Source of the DNA: JBCFBK01 sp038562555
Lineage (GTDB): Bacteria > Bacteroidota > Bacteroidia > Bacteroidales > Prolixibacteraceae
Length of the DNA: 64,000 nt
Direction of reading: 5' to 3'
NCBI GenBank assembly: GCA_038562555.1
Contig: JBCFBK010000028.1
Location: 6,049-70,048 of the forward strand
Shown: positions 24,580 through 33,784 of the stretch, piece after piece
How the letters are laid out: every line of letters begins with the position of its first letter
Numbering within the stretch: position 1 is the first letter of the stretch
Made by a program: the position numbers and the translations under genes
The notes under the pieces: model-generated
Databases searched by the model: none
What the model saw: the letters and a program-made list of their open reading frames with translations, nothing else
Told to the model about the DNA's origin: nothing

Positions 24580-27500
24580 ATGCAAACGAAGAACTCTATT
24601 TACTTACGCTTTAAAATTATGCTTATGAACTGGAAAATTACATGTTTGAGAAAGTGCTTGCTCTCATTGTTTGCACTTTTCATAGGAATTGGTGTCCTGA
24701 CAGCCCAGGAGGTCAGGATCACCGGGACGGTCACCAGTGCAGAAGACGGATCTCCGCTGCCTGGAGTCTCAGTCGTTCAGCAGGGAACGACAACCGGAAC
24801 AACGACTGATGTGGACGGGAAATATACGATCGCAGCCCCCAAAGGGTCTGTGTTGGTATTCTCTTTCATCGGTATGCAGAAGCAGGAACTAACCATTGTC
24901 GGCCAAACCACTTACGATGTCATTTTGAAACCGGAAACAACCGGAATCAATGAGGTCGTGGTCACTGCCTTAGGTATAAAACGCGACAAAAAAGCCCTTG
25001 GCTATTCCATCAGTTCCATTAAATCGGACGAGCTGGTCGAAAGCGGGATACCTGTCAATCCGCTTGCTTCTCTTTACGGAAAAGCTGCAGGAGTCAGGAT
25101 ATCATCAACAGCCAATGGTCCCACCGGCGGTATGATTATCAACATCCGGAACTCGGTGTCATTAACCTCGTCATCCTCTACCCGTCCTCTCTTCGTTGTC
25201 GACGGCATTCCGATCTTCGATGAAAACACTGAAATGAACCGGAACGATCGCGACGGGCGTGACCGTGGAACCGGGATTAACGACATCAATGCCGAGGATG
25301 TTGCCTCCATTGAAATTCTGAAAGGGGCCAAGGCATCGGTTTTGTACGGGCACGCAGGAGCCAATGGAGTTGTGCTGATCACGACTAAATCAGGAACTAA
25401 AAGAAAAGGATTGGGTATCGACTTTACCACCAGCGCAACATTCGATAATGTAGCGTTTCTCCCGAAACTGCAAAACGAATATGGGTCTGGCAACACGCTG
25501 GCAGTTGAAAATCTTAGTGCTGACCTGACCGATGCCAATGGCTTCAAGTACCGCATGGTGAATGGCACTAAAACGCCTGTTTTTTGGGGGCAAAACGGTG
25601 CCGCCGGCTGGGGTCCGAGAATGAATGGACAGGAAATCCTGTGGTGGGACGGCGTGAAACGGCCTTACGTTCCTCAGCCGGATAACTACTCAGATCTGTT
25701 CCGGACAGGTCACCTGATCACAAACAGCATTGCTTTATCCAATGCCGGGGAAATCGGCGACTTCCGTATATCCTATACGAATAAAAATTTCACCAGTACG
25801 ATTCTGGAAGCCGACCAGCAAAGTCATTCTTTCAGCTTTAACGGGAACCTGAACATCGGAAAATTTGTTAAACTGAACTATATCAGCAACTATTATTACA
25901 CGTTCAACCACAATGCGCCTTTCCGGATGCAGGATGAACTTGTTACTTACGGGGTACACCGCGATATGGATCCGGCTCTGTGGAAATCGCACATTACCGA
26001 TGAATACGGGTACTGGTACTTTCGCAATGATGAAACCAGCAAAAATGCAGGCCCGGAAGCCGGGCAAATCGGCTTGAATTATTTCTGGAATCAGACTCAA
26101 AATGATTTTGACGAAAGCCGTCATCATTTTCTGCAATCAGCTAATTTAAGCATCAAATTTACCGATTGGCTTTCAGCCTCATTTAAAGCCGGTTTCGACA
26201 TGACAAGAAGGATGAATGAGGTCAAAAAGAAGGTCACTGAACCACTGGCCGATAACAATGCCCAGGGTTACTATTCGGTAGAGGAACGCAACATCCTGAA
26301 ATTATACAACCAGGCTTACCTGAATATTGAGAAGGACCTGAGTGAAGATTTTCATTTGAGCGGAATGGTCGGTGGCGTATATGAATATTTTCACGATCGT
26401 ACCGTAAAAGCTTTGACCTATAACTTTCTGGTAGAAAACTGGTTTTCTTTGCTAAATTCCCGTAACGATGTAAAATCGGAAGGAAGCGGATACCGCCAAA
26501 CCAGTTACTTATATGGGTTGCTCGGTTCCGCCCAGTTATCATTCCGTGATCAGGTTTACCTGGAAATCCAGGGTCGAAACGACTGGTCCTCTATCCTGCC
26601 TCCGAGCAATAACAGGTATTTCTATCCCGGCGCCAGCCTGTCATGGATCTTTAGTGAAACACTGACACTTCCGGAGTTTATCGAATACGCCAAGACCCGG
26701 TTCTCCTTTGCTGATGTTGGCCGCCCGGGACCTATCTATTTTGGCAATTTCGCGTTTGACCTGAATTCATACGGCGGTATTCCCTACGAAACCGCATCAG
26801 GCGACCTGCCTCCAGTCGATTTTGAACAGGCGATTGCCAGTGGTACGCTTCCAAAGGAAAACCTGAAACCGGAACGGAAACGGGAATTTGAATGGGGACT
26901 TGAAATGTACTTCTTCCCCCAGAATCGTTTGGGTGTTGATATTTCGTATTTTCACTCCAATACGTACGATCAGATCATGGCCCTCGATGTGCCGAGATCT
27001 TCAGGGGTTAACCGTATCATCACCAATGCCGGAAATGTTCAGACGACCGGATTTGAATTACAACTCACCGGGAAACCCATTGTTACAAGGAATCTGAATT
27101 GGGACGTCACCTTAAATTTGTCCAGCTATAACACAAAAGTAAAAGAACTGGCGAGAGGTGTCAATGTGATCCCGTTATGGGGGGTTACCGGTGCTTCTTC
27201 GCTCGCCAGAATTGGTGAAGAACACGGCACCTATTATATTAACCCGTGGCTAAGGGACGATAATGGCAATATCGTCGTTGACCAGGGAACCGGAGTCTAT
27301 TCATTTGACAATGAGAATGAGGTACGGGTCGGCAAAATGCTTCCTGATGTTATCGGTGGATTTCATACCGGATTGAATTACAAGGGCTTTTATCTAACGG
27401 CTGACTTTGACTTCCAATTTGGCGGAACGCTGATTTCGCAGACCAACATGTACCTGAAAGGAAACGGTGCAGGATTAGAGTCGCTGAAATACCGGGATGA

Positions 27501-27975
27501 AGCCAGGGGTGGCCTTCCATACTATATCGCCAATAACGGCACATTGAAGCCTTTGGACAGCCATAGCGCAGCAGCGCCGGAAGATTCCAAATATAGCTGG
27601 ATTTTCCACGACGGTGTGATCCTACCGGGTGTTACACCCGACGGCCAAACCAACGAAAAGCTGATCAGCGCACAGCAGTATTATGAAAGGACTTATTGGC
27701 AGGGACAGATGGACATCACGGAAGATGCCATTTACAAGAGCGACTATATTGCACTGAGAACCATTACAGTCGGATATGAATTCCCGAAGAAGTTAGTGGA
27801 GAAGACATTCCTCTCCCGGGCGAAGCTCTCCTTCTTTGGAAACAATATCGCATACATCTACAAAGATGTTCCTAACGTAACCCCGGAATCTTTTGCCGGC
27901 ACCAACGAATTTACGGAATACTCGGGTATCCCCGGCGTCCGCAGCTTAGGTTTTGAGTTAAAATTAGGTTTCTAA
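24580..27975 (+). CDS. SusC/RagA family TonB-linked outer-membrane transporter
   Basis: 1131 residues. Imports ligands delivered by SusD across the outer membrane. The start at 24580 (MQTKNSIYLRF) is one base after the ROK stop codon. A later ATG at 24619 (MLMNWKITCLRKCLLSLF) would also give a signal peptide. A CarboxypepD_reg-like domain (RITGTVTSAEDGSPLPGVSV) and the TonB box/plug (INEVVVTALGIKRDKKALGYS, LYGKAAGVRIS, RPLFVVDGIPI, VLYGHAGANGVVLITTKSG) precede a C-terminal barrel ending in LELKLGF-like strands. Partner SusD is 20 bases downstream. Confidence 0.95.
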   Translation: MQTKNSIYLRFKIMLMNWKITCLRKCLLSLFALFIGIGVLTAQEVRITGTVTSAEDGSPLPGVSVVQQGTTTGTTTDVDGKYTIAAPKGSVLVFSFIGMQKQELTIVGQTTYDVILKPETTGINEVVVTALGIKRDKKALGYSISSIKSDELVESGIPVNPLASLYGKAAGVRISSTANGPTGGMIINIRNSVSLTSSSSTRPLFVVDGIPIFDENTEMNRNDRDGRDRGTGINDINAEDVASIEILKGAKASVLYGHAGANGVVLITTKSGTKRKGLGIDFTTSATFDNVAFLPKLQNEYGSGNTLAVENLSADLTDANGFKYRMVNGTKTPVFWGQNGAAGWGPRMNGQEILWWDGVKRPYVPQPDNYSDLFRTGHLITNSIALSNAGEIGDFRISYTNKNFTSTILEADQQSHSFSFNGNLNIGKFVKLNYISNYYYTFNHNAPFRMQDELVTYGVHRDMDPALWKSHITDEYGYWYFRNDETSKNAGPEAGQIGLNYFWNQTQNDFDESRHHFLQSANLSIKFTDWLSASFKAGFDMTRRMNEVKKKVTEPLADNNAQGYYSVEERNILKLYNQAYLNIEKDLSEDFHLSGMVGGVYEYFHDRTVKALTYNFLVENWFSLLNSRNDVKSEGSGYRQTSYLYGLLGSAQLSFRDQVYLEIQGRNDWSSILPPSNNRYFYPGASLSWIFSETLTLPEFIEYAKTRFSFADVGRPGPIYFGNFAFDLNSYGGIPYETASGDLPPVDFEQAIASGTLPKENLKPERKREFEWGLEMYFFPQNRLGVDISYFHSNTYDQIMALDVPRSSGVNRIITNAGNVQTTGFELQLTGKPIVTRNLNWDVTLNLSSYNTKVKELARGVNVIPLWGVTGASSLARIGEEHGTYYINPWLRDDNGNIVVDQGTGVYSFDNENEVRVGKMLPDVIGGFHTGLNYKGFYLTADFDFQFGGTLISQTNMYLKGNGAGLESLKYRDEARGGLPYYIANNGTLKPLDSHSAAAPEDSKYSWIFHDGVILPGVTPDGQTNEKLISAQQYYERTYWQGQMDITEDAIYKSDYIALRTITVGYEFPKKLVEKTFLSRAKLSFFGNNIAYIYKDVPNVTPESFAGTNEFTEYSGIPGVRSLGFELKLGF

Positions 27976-27995
27976 ACGTCTAAAATGCTATTATC

Positions 27996-29723
27996 ATGAA
28001 TAACTTTCTTAATAAAATAAAACCCACAGTCCTGCTGTTTGTCTTCTTGGGCTTTACCGCCTGCCAGAGCAAGCTGGAGGATGAATTTTACAACCCGGAA
28101 AAGCAAACGGAGCCGAAATTCGACCTGTTATTCACAGGAGCATTGCAACCGACCGAATTATTCCGGCTGGAATACGGACCAGGATACCACCAGGCGAGAG
28201 CCTTCAACCGTATGCTGGGATTGGGTACCTTTCCTGACGGAGGATATAATGGTATGGCGCCGGGAAGCTACACGCTGTGGACCAACTGGTCGGGTGTAAC
28301 CCTCCGGGAAACTCAGTTCAACAAGGTTTATGTGGATTTCAATAAAAATATTCCGGTGATGAACCTGTTGCTGAACAATCTGCCGGAAGCAGAAAAAGTG
28401 AACTATGAGATTTACGTAGATTGCATCAATATTGTTAAAGCCTTTATGTTCCAGAGGCTGACTGATATCTATGATGATGTTCCGTTTAGCGAAGCCAACG
28501 GGGCTTACCAAAACAAATTCTGGGCAAAATACGACTCTCAGGAATCCATTTACCACACCCTGCTGACCGACCTCGAAACGATCGAAGGAAAGCTGGATGG
28601 CTATACGTTAAACAACTCAGGACCCCATACGAATTTTAAAGTGGCCGATATCCTGAACAACGGAGATGTCGAATTATGGCGCAAATTTGCCAATTCACTC
28701 CGCCTGAGAATGGCAATGAGGCTGACCAATGTAGAGCCGGAATTGACCAAATCCATTGTCAGAGATATTGTGTCCAATGGTCTGCCCACCGTTTCCGAAG
28801 CAAACGATTTCATCGGAATGGCGGAAAAGGACATGGCTCACGTGAGGGAGTATTACTGGCCACGTGCCTTCAGTGAAATGTGGTACAATTTCACCGCTCC
28901 TCGTTTTATGGTGCGTGACATTTTCGGATACAAAGGACCAGCGACGCCCGCCAATGAAATTGATCCCCGCCTCTACGTAGTTTTCCAGCCTAATACATTC
29001 GGAGATTACGTGGGATGTGATCTGTGGGGCCCCAATCAACTTGCCACGGCAGAATCGGATATGAATGCCCTTGGTTACGATGCATCAAAAATACAGACTG
29101 CAAAAGACTGGAATTACGATGATCATCTGGAACCCTATTTTGCTATGTACAATAAAATGACTTATAACAATTACAACATGGAATATCCGGCATTTACGCC
29201 GACCGAAACCAATTTACTACTCTCCGAGGCCGCTGTACGCTATCCGGGCGAAACCGCAGGACTAAATGCTGCCGAGTTGTATGAAAAAGCGATCAGGGCG
29301 TCTATCGATTGGTATTACAGTGTGAATGCAACCAATTCATTCTCTACAACCAGCACTCCAGCCATCCCGCTGAATATTATGGACGGATCACAACCTGCAA
29401 AGCCGGCCGAATCGGTCATAAACGCCTTCCTGGATAAGAAAGTCGCTGCATTCCAGGCGATGAACGCTTCAGATAAAATTAAGGAGATCTATTACCAAAA
29501 GTTCGTACACCTGAACGTTCTGAATTATTGGGAAATATGGAGTGAAACAAGAAGGCTTATGAAAGAATATCCAACGTTGCCGCAGAACTCTGTATTTACA
29601 TGGATGGACCGTTTTTATTATCCTTCCAGCGAAGCAACCACAAATCCGGATAATTTCCAGGCGGTGGCACATAAAAATGACCACAATACCCCCGTCTGGT
29701 GGACAGGAAGAACGAAAAATTAA
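27996..29723 (+). CDS. SusD/RagB-like surface lipoprotein (SusD-like 2 type)
   Basis: 575 residues. Lipoprotein signal with lipobox GFTAC, then helical TPR-like SusD fold (VNYEIYVDCINIVKAFMFQRLTDIYDDVPFSEA is the hallmark segment; TNLLLSEAAVRYPG near the C-terminus). Captures the ligand on the cell surface and closes the SusC channel. The divergent SusD-like 2 subfamily fits the sequence better than starch-type SusD. Forms the SusCD pair with the preceding gene. Confidence 0.93.
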   Translation: MNNFLNKIKPTVLLFVFLGFTACQSKLEDEFYNPEKQTEPKFDLLFTGALQPTELFRLEYGPGYHQARAFNRMLGLGTFPDGGYNGMAPGSYTLWTNWSGVTLRETQFNKVYVDFNKNIPVMNLLLNNLPEAEKVNYEIYVDCINIVKAFMFQRLTDIYDDVPFSEANGAYQNKFWAKYDSQESIYHTLLTDLETIEGKLDGYTLNNSGPHTNFKVADILNNGDVELWRKFANSLRLRMAMRLTNVEPELTKSIVRDIVSNGLPTVSEANDFIGMAEKDMAHVREYYWPRAFSEMWYNFTAPRFMVRDIFGYKGPATPANEIDPRLYVVFQPNTFGDYVGCDLWGPNQLATAESDMNALGYDASKIQTAKDWNYDDHLEPYFAMYNKMTYNNYNMEYPAFTPTETNLLLSEAAVRYPGETAGLNAAELYEKAIRASIDWYYSVNATNSFSTTSTPAIPLNIMDGSQPAKPAESVINAFLDKKVAAFQAMNASDKIKEIYYQKFVHLNVLNYWEIWSETRRLMKEYPTLPQNSVFTWMDRFYYPSSEATTNPDNFQAVAHKNDHNTPVWWTGRTKN

Positions 29724-29736
29724 TCTTAAACAGCAG

Positions 29737-29769
29737 AAAAGAGGATGGCCAAATACCATCCTCTTTTTT
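29737..29769 (+). terminator. Intrinsic terminator after SusD
   Basis: Perfect 12-bp stem (AAAAGAGGATGG / CCATCCTCTTTT), 7-base loop, T-run. It separates SusCD from the M81 gene, which may therefore depend on readthrough or its own promoter. Confidence 0.9.
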
Positions 29770-29843
29770 CATGAAAACTTTCAGACTGAAAACATGTTAA
29801 TTTTAATTACCGGCTCAGCCGCAAAAATTTATCCATTCATTTC

Positions 29844-31406
29844 ATGAAGAAAAAAATAAAACTGATCATTTTATCGTGCCTGCCCATGTTCTTTGGCTGC
29901 AGGCAACAAGCAGAAACCCCGCCCCGCATTGCCATTGCCGGCTTTGGAATCGAATCGAGTACTTTTTCTCCGGCACGCTCGGGCGAAGATGCCTTTCACG
30001 TATGGGAAAAGCAGGACATTTTTGGCTATTATCCGTTTTTTAAGGATTCTGCCCTGCTGAAACGGGCTGACTGGGAACCCACCCGCATCAGCCGTTCTTT
30101 GCCCGGAGGGGCAGTGACCCTCGAGGCCTATGAGTCGATCGTTGGCAAAACCCTTGCCCTGCTCGAACAGGGAAAACCATATGACGGGCTGTTCCTGGAC
30201 ATCCACGGCGCCATGAGCGTAGAGGGACTGGATGATCCGGAAGGCGATTTCATTGAACGGATCAGGAAGGTGACGGGCATGGAAACCATCATCTCCACCT
30301 CCATGGATTTGCACGGGAATGTGTCCTGGCGGCTGGCCGAAAATTCGGATCTGATCACCTGCTACCGGATGGCGCCTCATGAAGACGCCTGGGAATCACG
30401 GCAACGGGCGCTGGAGAACCTGCTGCAACGTATTGAAACCGGGAAGGGAAAGCCGGCTTATAAAGCGTATGTCCCCGTTCCCATCCTCTTACCCGGCGAA
30501 AAAACCAGCACCCGCGTCGAGCCGGGGAAAAGCCTTTATGCACAGGTTACCCCTGCTGCCGCCCAGGAAGGCATCGTCGATGCCGCAATCTGGGTCGGTT
30601 ACGCCTGGGCCGACGAGCCCCGGAATCATGCCGTGGTGATGGCCGTTGGTGACGACCAGGAAAAAGTGACCCAAACGGCAGAGAAACTTGCCAAAAGCTT
30701 CTGGGATGTCCGGAATGAGTTTGTTTTCGTAGCCCCCACCGGCGATCTTGATGAATGTCTTGCCAAAGCGCTGGCAAGCGATCAGCATCCGTTTTTTATC
30801 AGCGACTCCGGCGACAACCCTACAGCCGGGGGAGCAGGCGATGTAACCTGGACACTGACCGAAGTTTTGAAAAGACCTGAATTTAAGTCACCAAACGGAC
30901 CTCATCTGATCTATGCTTCCGTACCGGGACCTGAATTAATTGAAAAAGCTTTAGCCGCAGGTGTTGGTAAAGAAATTGAAGCCCATGTGGGCGGTATTGT
31001 CGACGCCCGCTTTGCCCCTCCTCTCCTGCTTAAAGGCACGATAACCGCCATTGAACAGGGAGATAAAGATGCTGAAACCGAAGTGGTGGTCAAAACCGGC
31101 AGCGTTTCCGTTATCGTGACCAATAAACGTAAACCTTACCACAAGGAAGGCGATTTTACCAGACTGGGATTAAACCCGCGGGAAGCAGCTATCGTGATGG
31201 TCAAGATCGGTTATCTGGAACCGGAACTCTATGACATGCAAAAGGACTGGCTCCTGGCGCTGACACCGGGAGGCGTGGATCAGAATATCGAACGCCTGCC
31301 TTATAAAAAGATTCAGCGACCGATGTTCCCGCTCGACAAGGACATGCCCGAACCTGATCTCTCGGCGAAACTCGTCCCGGTGTCGGGAACATCAGAAAAA
31401 AAATAG
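29844..31406 (+). CDS. M81 family (MlrC-like) metallohydrolase, predicted lipoprotein
   Basis: 520 residues. Related to MlrC, the zinc hydrolase that opens linearised microcystin peptides. A lipoprotein signal (LIILSCLPMFFGC, Cys19) places it in the envelope, unlike most M81 proteins. Zinc-site segments: LDIHGAM (Asp119, His121), DLHGN (Asp155, His157), YRMAPHEDA (His179). The C-terminal hallmark SDSGDNPTAGGAGD is intact. Being next to ROK-SusC-SusD suggests that it cleaves an amide or peptide-like bond in the imported compound. The true substrate is unknown. Confidence 0.9.
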   Translation: MKKKIKLIILSCLPMFFGCRQQAETPPRIAIAGFGIESSTFSPARSGEDAFHVWEKQDIFGYYPFFKDSALLKRADWEPTRISRSLPGGAVTLEAYESIVGKTLALLEQGKPYDGLFLDIHGAMSVEGLDDPEGDFIERIRKVTGMETIISTSMDLHGNVSWRLAENSDLITCYRMAPHEDAWESRQRALENLLQRIETGKGKPAYKAYVPVPILLPGEKTSTRVEPGKSLYAQVTPAAAQEGIVDAAIWVGYAWADEPRNHAVVMAVGDDQEKVTQTAEKLAKSFWDVRNEFVFVAPTGDLDECLAKALASDQHPFFISDSGDNPTAGGAGDVTWTLTEVLKRPEFKSPNGPHLIYASVPGPELIEKALAAGVGKEIEAHVGGIVDARFAPPLLLKGTITAIEQGDKDAETEVVVKTGSVSVIVTNKRKPYHKEGDFTRLGLNPREAAIVMVKIGYLEPELYDMQKDWLLALTPGGVDQNIERLPYKKIQRPMFPLDKDMPEPDLSAKLVPVSGTSEKK

Positions 31407-31434
31407 TATTCCCGGCACACCATAATGGTCATCA

Positions 31435-31452
31435 TTCCCGTTTTCGCGGGAA
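31435..31452. other. REP-like short hairpin
   Basis: TTCCCG / CGGGAA arms around TTTTCG, 29 bases after the M81 stop codon. Palindromes of this kind occur as dispersed repeats in many bacteria. Only one copy was noticed here. Confidence 0.4.
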
Positions 31453-31481
31453 CCCCTTTACATAAGCTAAATAACGGGCAA

Positions 31482-31517
31482 AATAACCGGTCCTTTCACG
31501 GAGCCGGTTATTTTTTT
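31482..31517 (+). terminator. Intrinsic terminator after M81 gene
   Basis: AATAACCGG-TCC / GGA-g-CCGGTTATT stem followed by seven T. Confidence 0.9.
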
Positions 31518-31551
31518 ACTCCCCTGTAATGAAACTCCGCCTAATCCGTCT

Positions 31552-31559
31552 TACTTTTG
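31552..31559 (+). promoter_or_regulatory. -7 box TACTTTTG upstream of ECF sigma gene
   Basis: Exact TAnnTTTG. It lies inside the reading frame extended to 31529, which argues that translation starts at the ATG at 31589. Confidence 0.5.
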
Positions 31560-31588
31560 AATTTGAACCGGAAAACAGGAATAATCGG

Positions 31589-32131
31589 ATGTTACCCAGT
31601 GAATTTCAAAAAATGGTTTTGCCGCTGAGCAGCAAGCTCCTTCACTTTGCCCTTCACCTGATACAGGACGAGGAAGAAGCCCGGGACGCGGTTCAGGACG
31701 TGTTTCTGAAACTTTGGCAAAAAAAAGAATCACTGGATCGGGTGGATAATCTGGAGGCCTTTGCCATGCGCATGACCCGTAACCGGTGTCTGGATCTGGT
31801 TCGCTCAAAGCAGACTATCATTAATGGAAATAAGCGCTTGCAAACGGGAAGAGGCGAGCAAAAAAATCTCCAACGGGAAATCGAACTGTCAGAGGAAGCG
31901 AGACTGGTTAAAGAGCTGATAAGCCGGTTGCCGGATGTCCAGAAAACAGTGATGCTGCTCCGCGACGTAGAACAATATGAATTTGAAGAAATAGCGAAAA
32001 TAACGGAATTGAATATTAATGCGATCCGCGTGATCTTATCGCGGGCGCGGAAAAAAGTGAGAGACGATCTATTCAAACAGCAGCAATATGGAAACGGAAG
32101 TCATCAAATACAAACTGCAGAAATTTTTTGA
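31589..32131 (+). CDS. ECF RNA polymerase sigma factor
   Basis: 180 residues from the ATG at 31589 (MLPSEFQKMVLPLSSKLLHFA). Region 2 is EEEARDAVQDVFLKLWQKK with RNRCLDLVRSK. Region 4 is YEFEEIAKITELNINAIRVILSRARKKV. The next gene starts 44 bases before its stop codon, and a DUF4252 gene follows, a sigma/anti-sigma/effector arrangement. Probably controls a stress or envelope response. It has no FecR partner. Confidence 0.9.
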   Translation: MLPSEFQKMVLPLSSKLLHFALHLIQDEEEARDAVQDVFLKLWQKKESLDRVDNLEAFAMRMTRNRCLDLVRSKQTIINGNKRLQTGRGEQKNLQREIELSEEARLVKELISRLPDVQKTVMLLRDVEQYEFEEIAKITELNINAIRVILSRARKKVRDDLFKQQQYGNGSHQIQTAEIF

Positions 32132-32636
32132 GGGGGAAAGCAGCCTGGAGGACGAACAGATCCTGCAGAACTATTTCCGGTCGGACCTGGTTGATCCGCA
32201 GTTGCTGATGTACCGGACGCTGTTTACGGGTCTTGAAAAGATGACAAAAACAGAGCCGCATGCCTCTGGCGAACGGCTGATGGATTTCATCATCGAATAT
32301 GAACAACGGGAAAAAATCAGATATCGCAGGTTTTGGCAAATCGTGACTGCAATGGCTGCAGCCCTGCTGATCGCCCTGCTGGCGACCCCCTTCAACCACG
32401 AGAAGAACTGGGAAGATACCTATTCTGATCCGGATCAGGCATACGTAGCTGCCGTAAATACGCTGCAGTTTGTTGCCGGCAAATATCAGGAAGGAATGGC
32501 CCGGTTGCAGCCCGTACAGAAACTTAACCAGGCTTATAAACCGATGACCAAAAGCCTGGATCTGCTAAATAAAGGATTTCAGGAAATGCAGAAATTTGAA
32601 AATCTGAACGAGAAACTTAATCGTGAAAAACAATAA
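32088..32636 (+). CDS. Single-pass membrane protein, probable anti-sigma factor
   Basis: 182 residues. A soluble acidic N-terminal part (about 1-80) leads to one membrane helix (about 83-100, FWQIVTAMAAALLIALLA) and a periplasmic helical tail. No zinc-finger anti-sigma motif is seen. Its start lies 44 bases inside the sigma gene in another frame, so translation is coupled, as is usual for sigma/anti-sigma pairs. The function is inferred from topology and context only. Confidence 0.8.
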   Translation: METEVIKYKLQKFFEGESSLEDEQILQNYFRSDLVDPQLLMYRTLFTGLEKMTKTEPHASGERLMDFIIEYEQREKIRYRRFWQIVTAMAAALLIALLATPFNHEKNWEDTYSDPDQAYVAAVNTLQFVAGKYQEGMARLQPVQKLNQAYKPMTKSLDLLNKGFQEMQKFENLNEKLNREKQ

Positions 32637-32648
32637 AATTATATACAA

Positions 32649-33185
32649 ATGAATCCCTTAACAATTACCGGTGTCAGGATCAGACACTTTTTCATGCTGG
32701 CCTTAATGTTGATCCCATTCGCAGTTACCGCCCAGAAAAGTCCGGTCGATAAGCTATTCGAAAAATACGCGAACCGCGACGGACTGACCACCGTGAACAT
32801 CAGCGGAGCCCTGCTGGGCTTCGCCAGTAAAATTCAGGAAGACAGTCCGGAGTCGGACTTCCTCTCGGCACTGAAAGGCGTACGCATTCTCTCGGTGGAG
32901 GACGACCAGTTGAATAAATCGCTCGATTTTTATAAGGAACTCGAAAACGACGGCTTTTTCAAAAATCACGACTATGAAGTACTGATGGAAGTCACTGAAA
33001 AGGATGAAGTTGTCAGGTTCTACGGAAAAAATGCAGGACAGGGAAAGTTTTCAGAACTGCTGCTGGTAGTCGGTGGTGATGAGAACGCACTGATCAGTAT
33101 CCGGGGATTAATCGACCCGGAGAATATCGCAAAGATCACGGGGGCACTTAATATTGACTTGCCGTCGGTAACTGTTAAAAAATAA
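32649..33185 (+). CDS. DUF4252 domain protein, secreted
   Basis: 178 residues with a signal peptide ending FAVTAQ. The DUF4252 core contains KLFEKYANRDGLTTVNISGALLGFA, LKGVRILSVEDD and LLLVVGGDENALISIRGLIDPENI. Function unknown. Starts 12 bases after the putative anti-sigma gene, so it is likely the output of this sigma locus. Confidence 0.88.
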   Translation: MNPLTITGVRIRHFFMLALMLIPFAVTAQKSPVDKLFEKYANRDGLTTVNISGALLGFASKIQEDSPESDFLSALKGVRILSVEDDQLNKSLDFYKELENDGFFKNHDYEVLMEVTEKDEVVRFYGKNAGQGKFSELLLVVGGDENALISIRGLIDPENIAKITGALNIDLPSVTVKK

Positions 33186-33220
33186 AATAAAACGTCCGGC
33201 GAATCACCGGACGTTTTATT
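33186..33220. terminator. Bidirectional intrinsic terminator
   Basis: Perfect 14-bp stem (AATAAAACGTCCGG / CCGGACGTTTTATT) with a 7-base loop between convergent genes. A/T-rich flanks give T-rich tails in both directions. Confidence 0.92.
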
Positions 33221-33773
33221 ATTTTGCTTCCGAAATCAGTTCAAGATGCTCACTTCCTGCCTCAATCGCCCGCAGGTTAAGCGGAATCAACTTGTGATGA
33301 CGTTCAGGCAGTGATTTTTCAAGGCCTTTTTGAATACTATCCATCTGAACAACCGGTCGGGCTTTCAGATAGGCACCCAGCACCACCATATTGAAAGTCT
33401 TGACATTCCCCATCTCTGCGGCTATTTTTGTGCCTTCGATCCGGTAAATCCGGATGTCTGTCCGGCCAGGAGGATGAACGATGCCGTTAGGATCATACAG
33501 CAAGGTTCCGCCAGGTTTTACCTTACTCTCGAATTTATCCAGCGACTGCTGGTTCAGGATGATGGCCGTATCAAATTCGTTCAGTACCGGTGAGCTCACC
33601 CGGTCGTCGCTTATAATAACCGTGACATTGGCCGTTCCGCCGCGCATCTCCGGTCCGTATGAGGGAAACCAGGAGACTTCCTTTCCCTGCATCACCCCGG
33701 AATAAGCCAGGATCTTTCCCATGGAAAGGACTCCCTGTCCGCCAAAGCCGGCTATAATGATTTCTTCAGTCAT
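33219..33773 (-). CDS. 2-oxoacid:ferredoxin oxidoreductase, gamma subunit
   Basis: 184 residues. IIIAGFGGQGVLSMGKIL at the N-terminus and PSYGPEMRGGTANVTVIIS are the gamma-subunit hallmarks. Part of the CoA-dependent oxidative decarboxylase of a 2-oxoacid, which runs reversibly with ferredoxin. Last gene of a four-gene set: small ferredoxin, alpha, beta, gamma. The gap to beta is 11 bases. Substrate specificity cannot be read, but the neighbouring genes point to aryl- or branched-chain 2-oxoacids. Confidence 0.94.
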   Translation of the reverse strand: MTEEIIIAGFGGQGVLSMGKILAYSGVMQGKEVSWFPSYGPEMRGGTANVTVIISDDRVSSPVLNEFDTAIILNQQSLDKFESKVKPGGTLLYDPNGIVHPPGRTDIRIYRIEGTKIAAEMGNVKTFNMVVLGAYLKARPVVQMDSIQKGLEKSLPERHHKLIPLNLRAIEAGSEHLELISEAK

Positions 33774-33784
33774 GGTTTTTTGTT

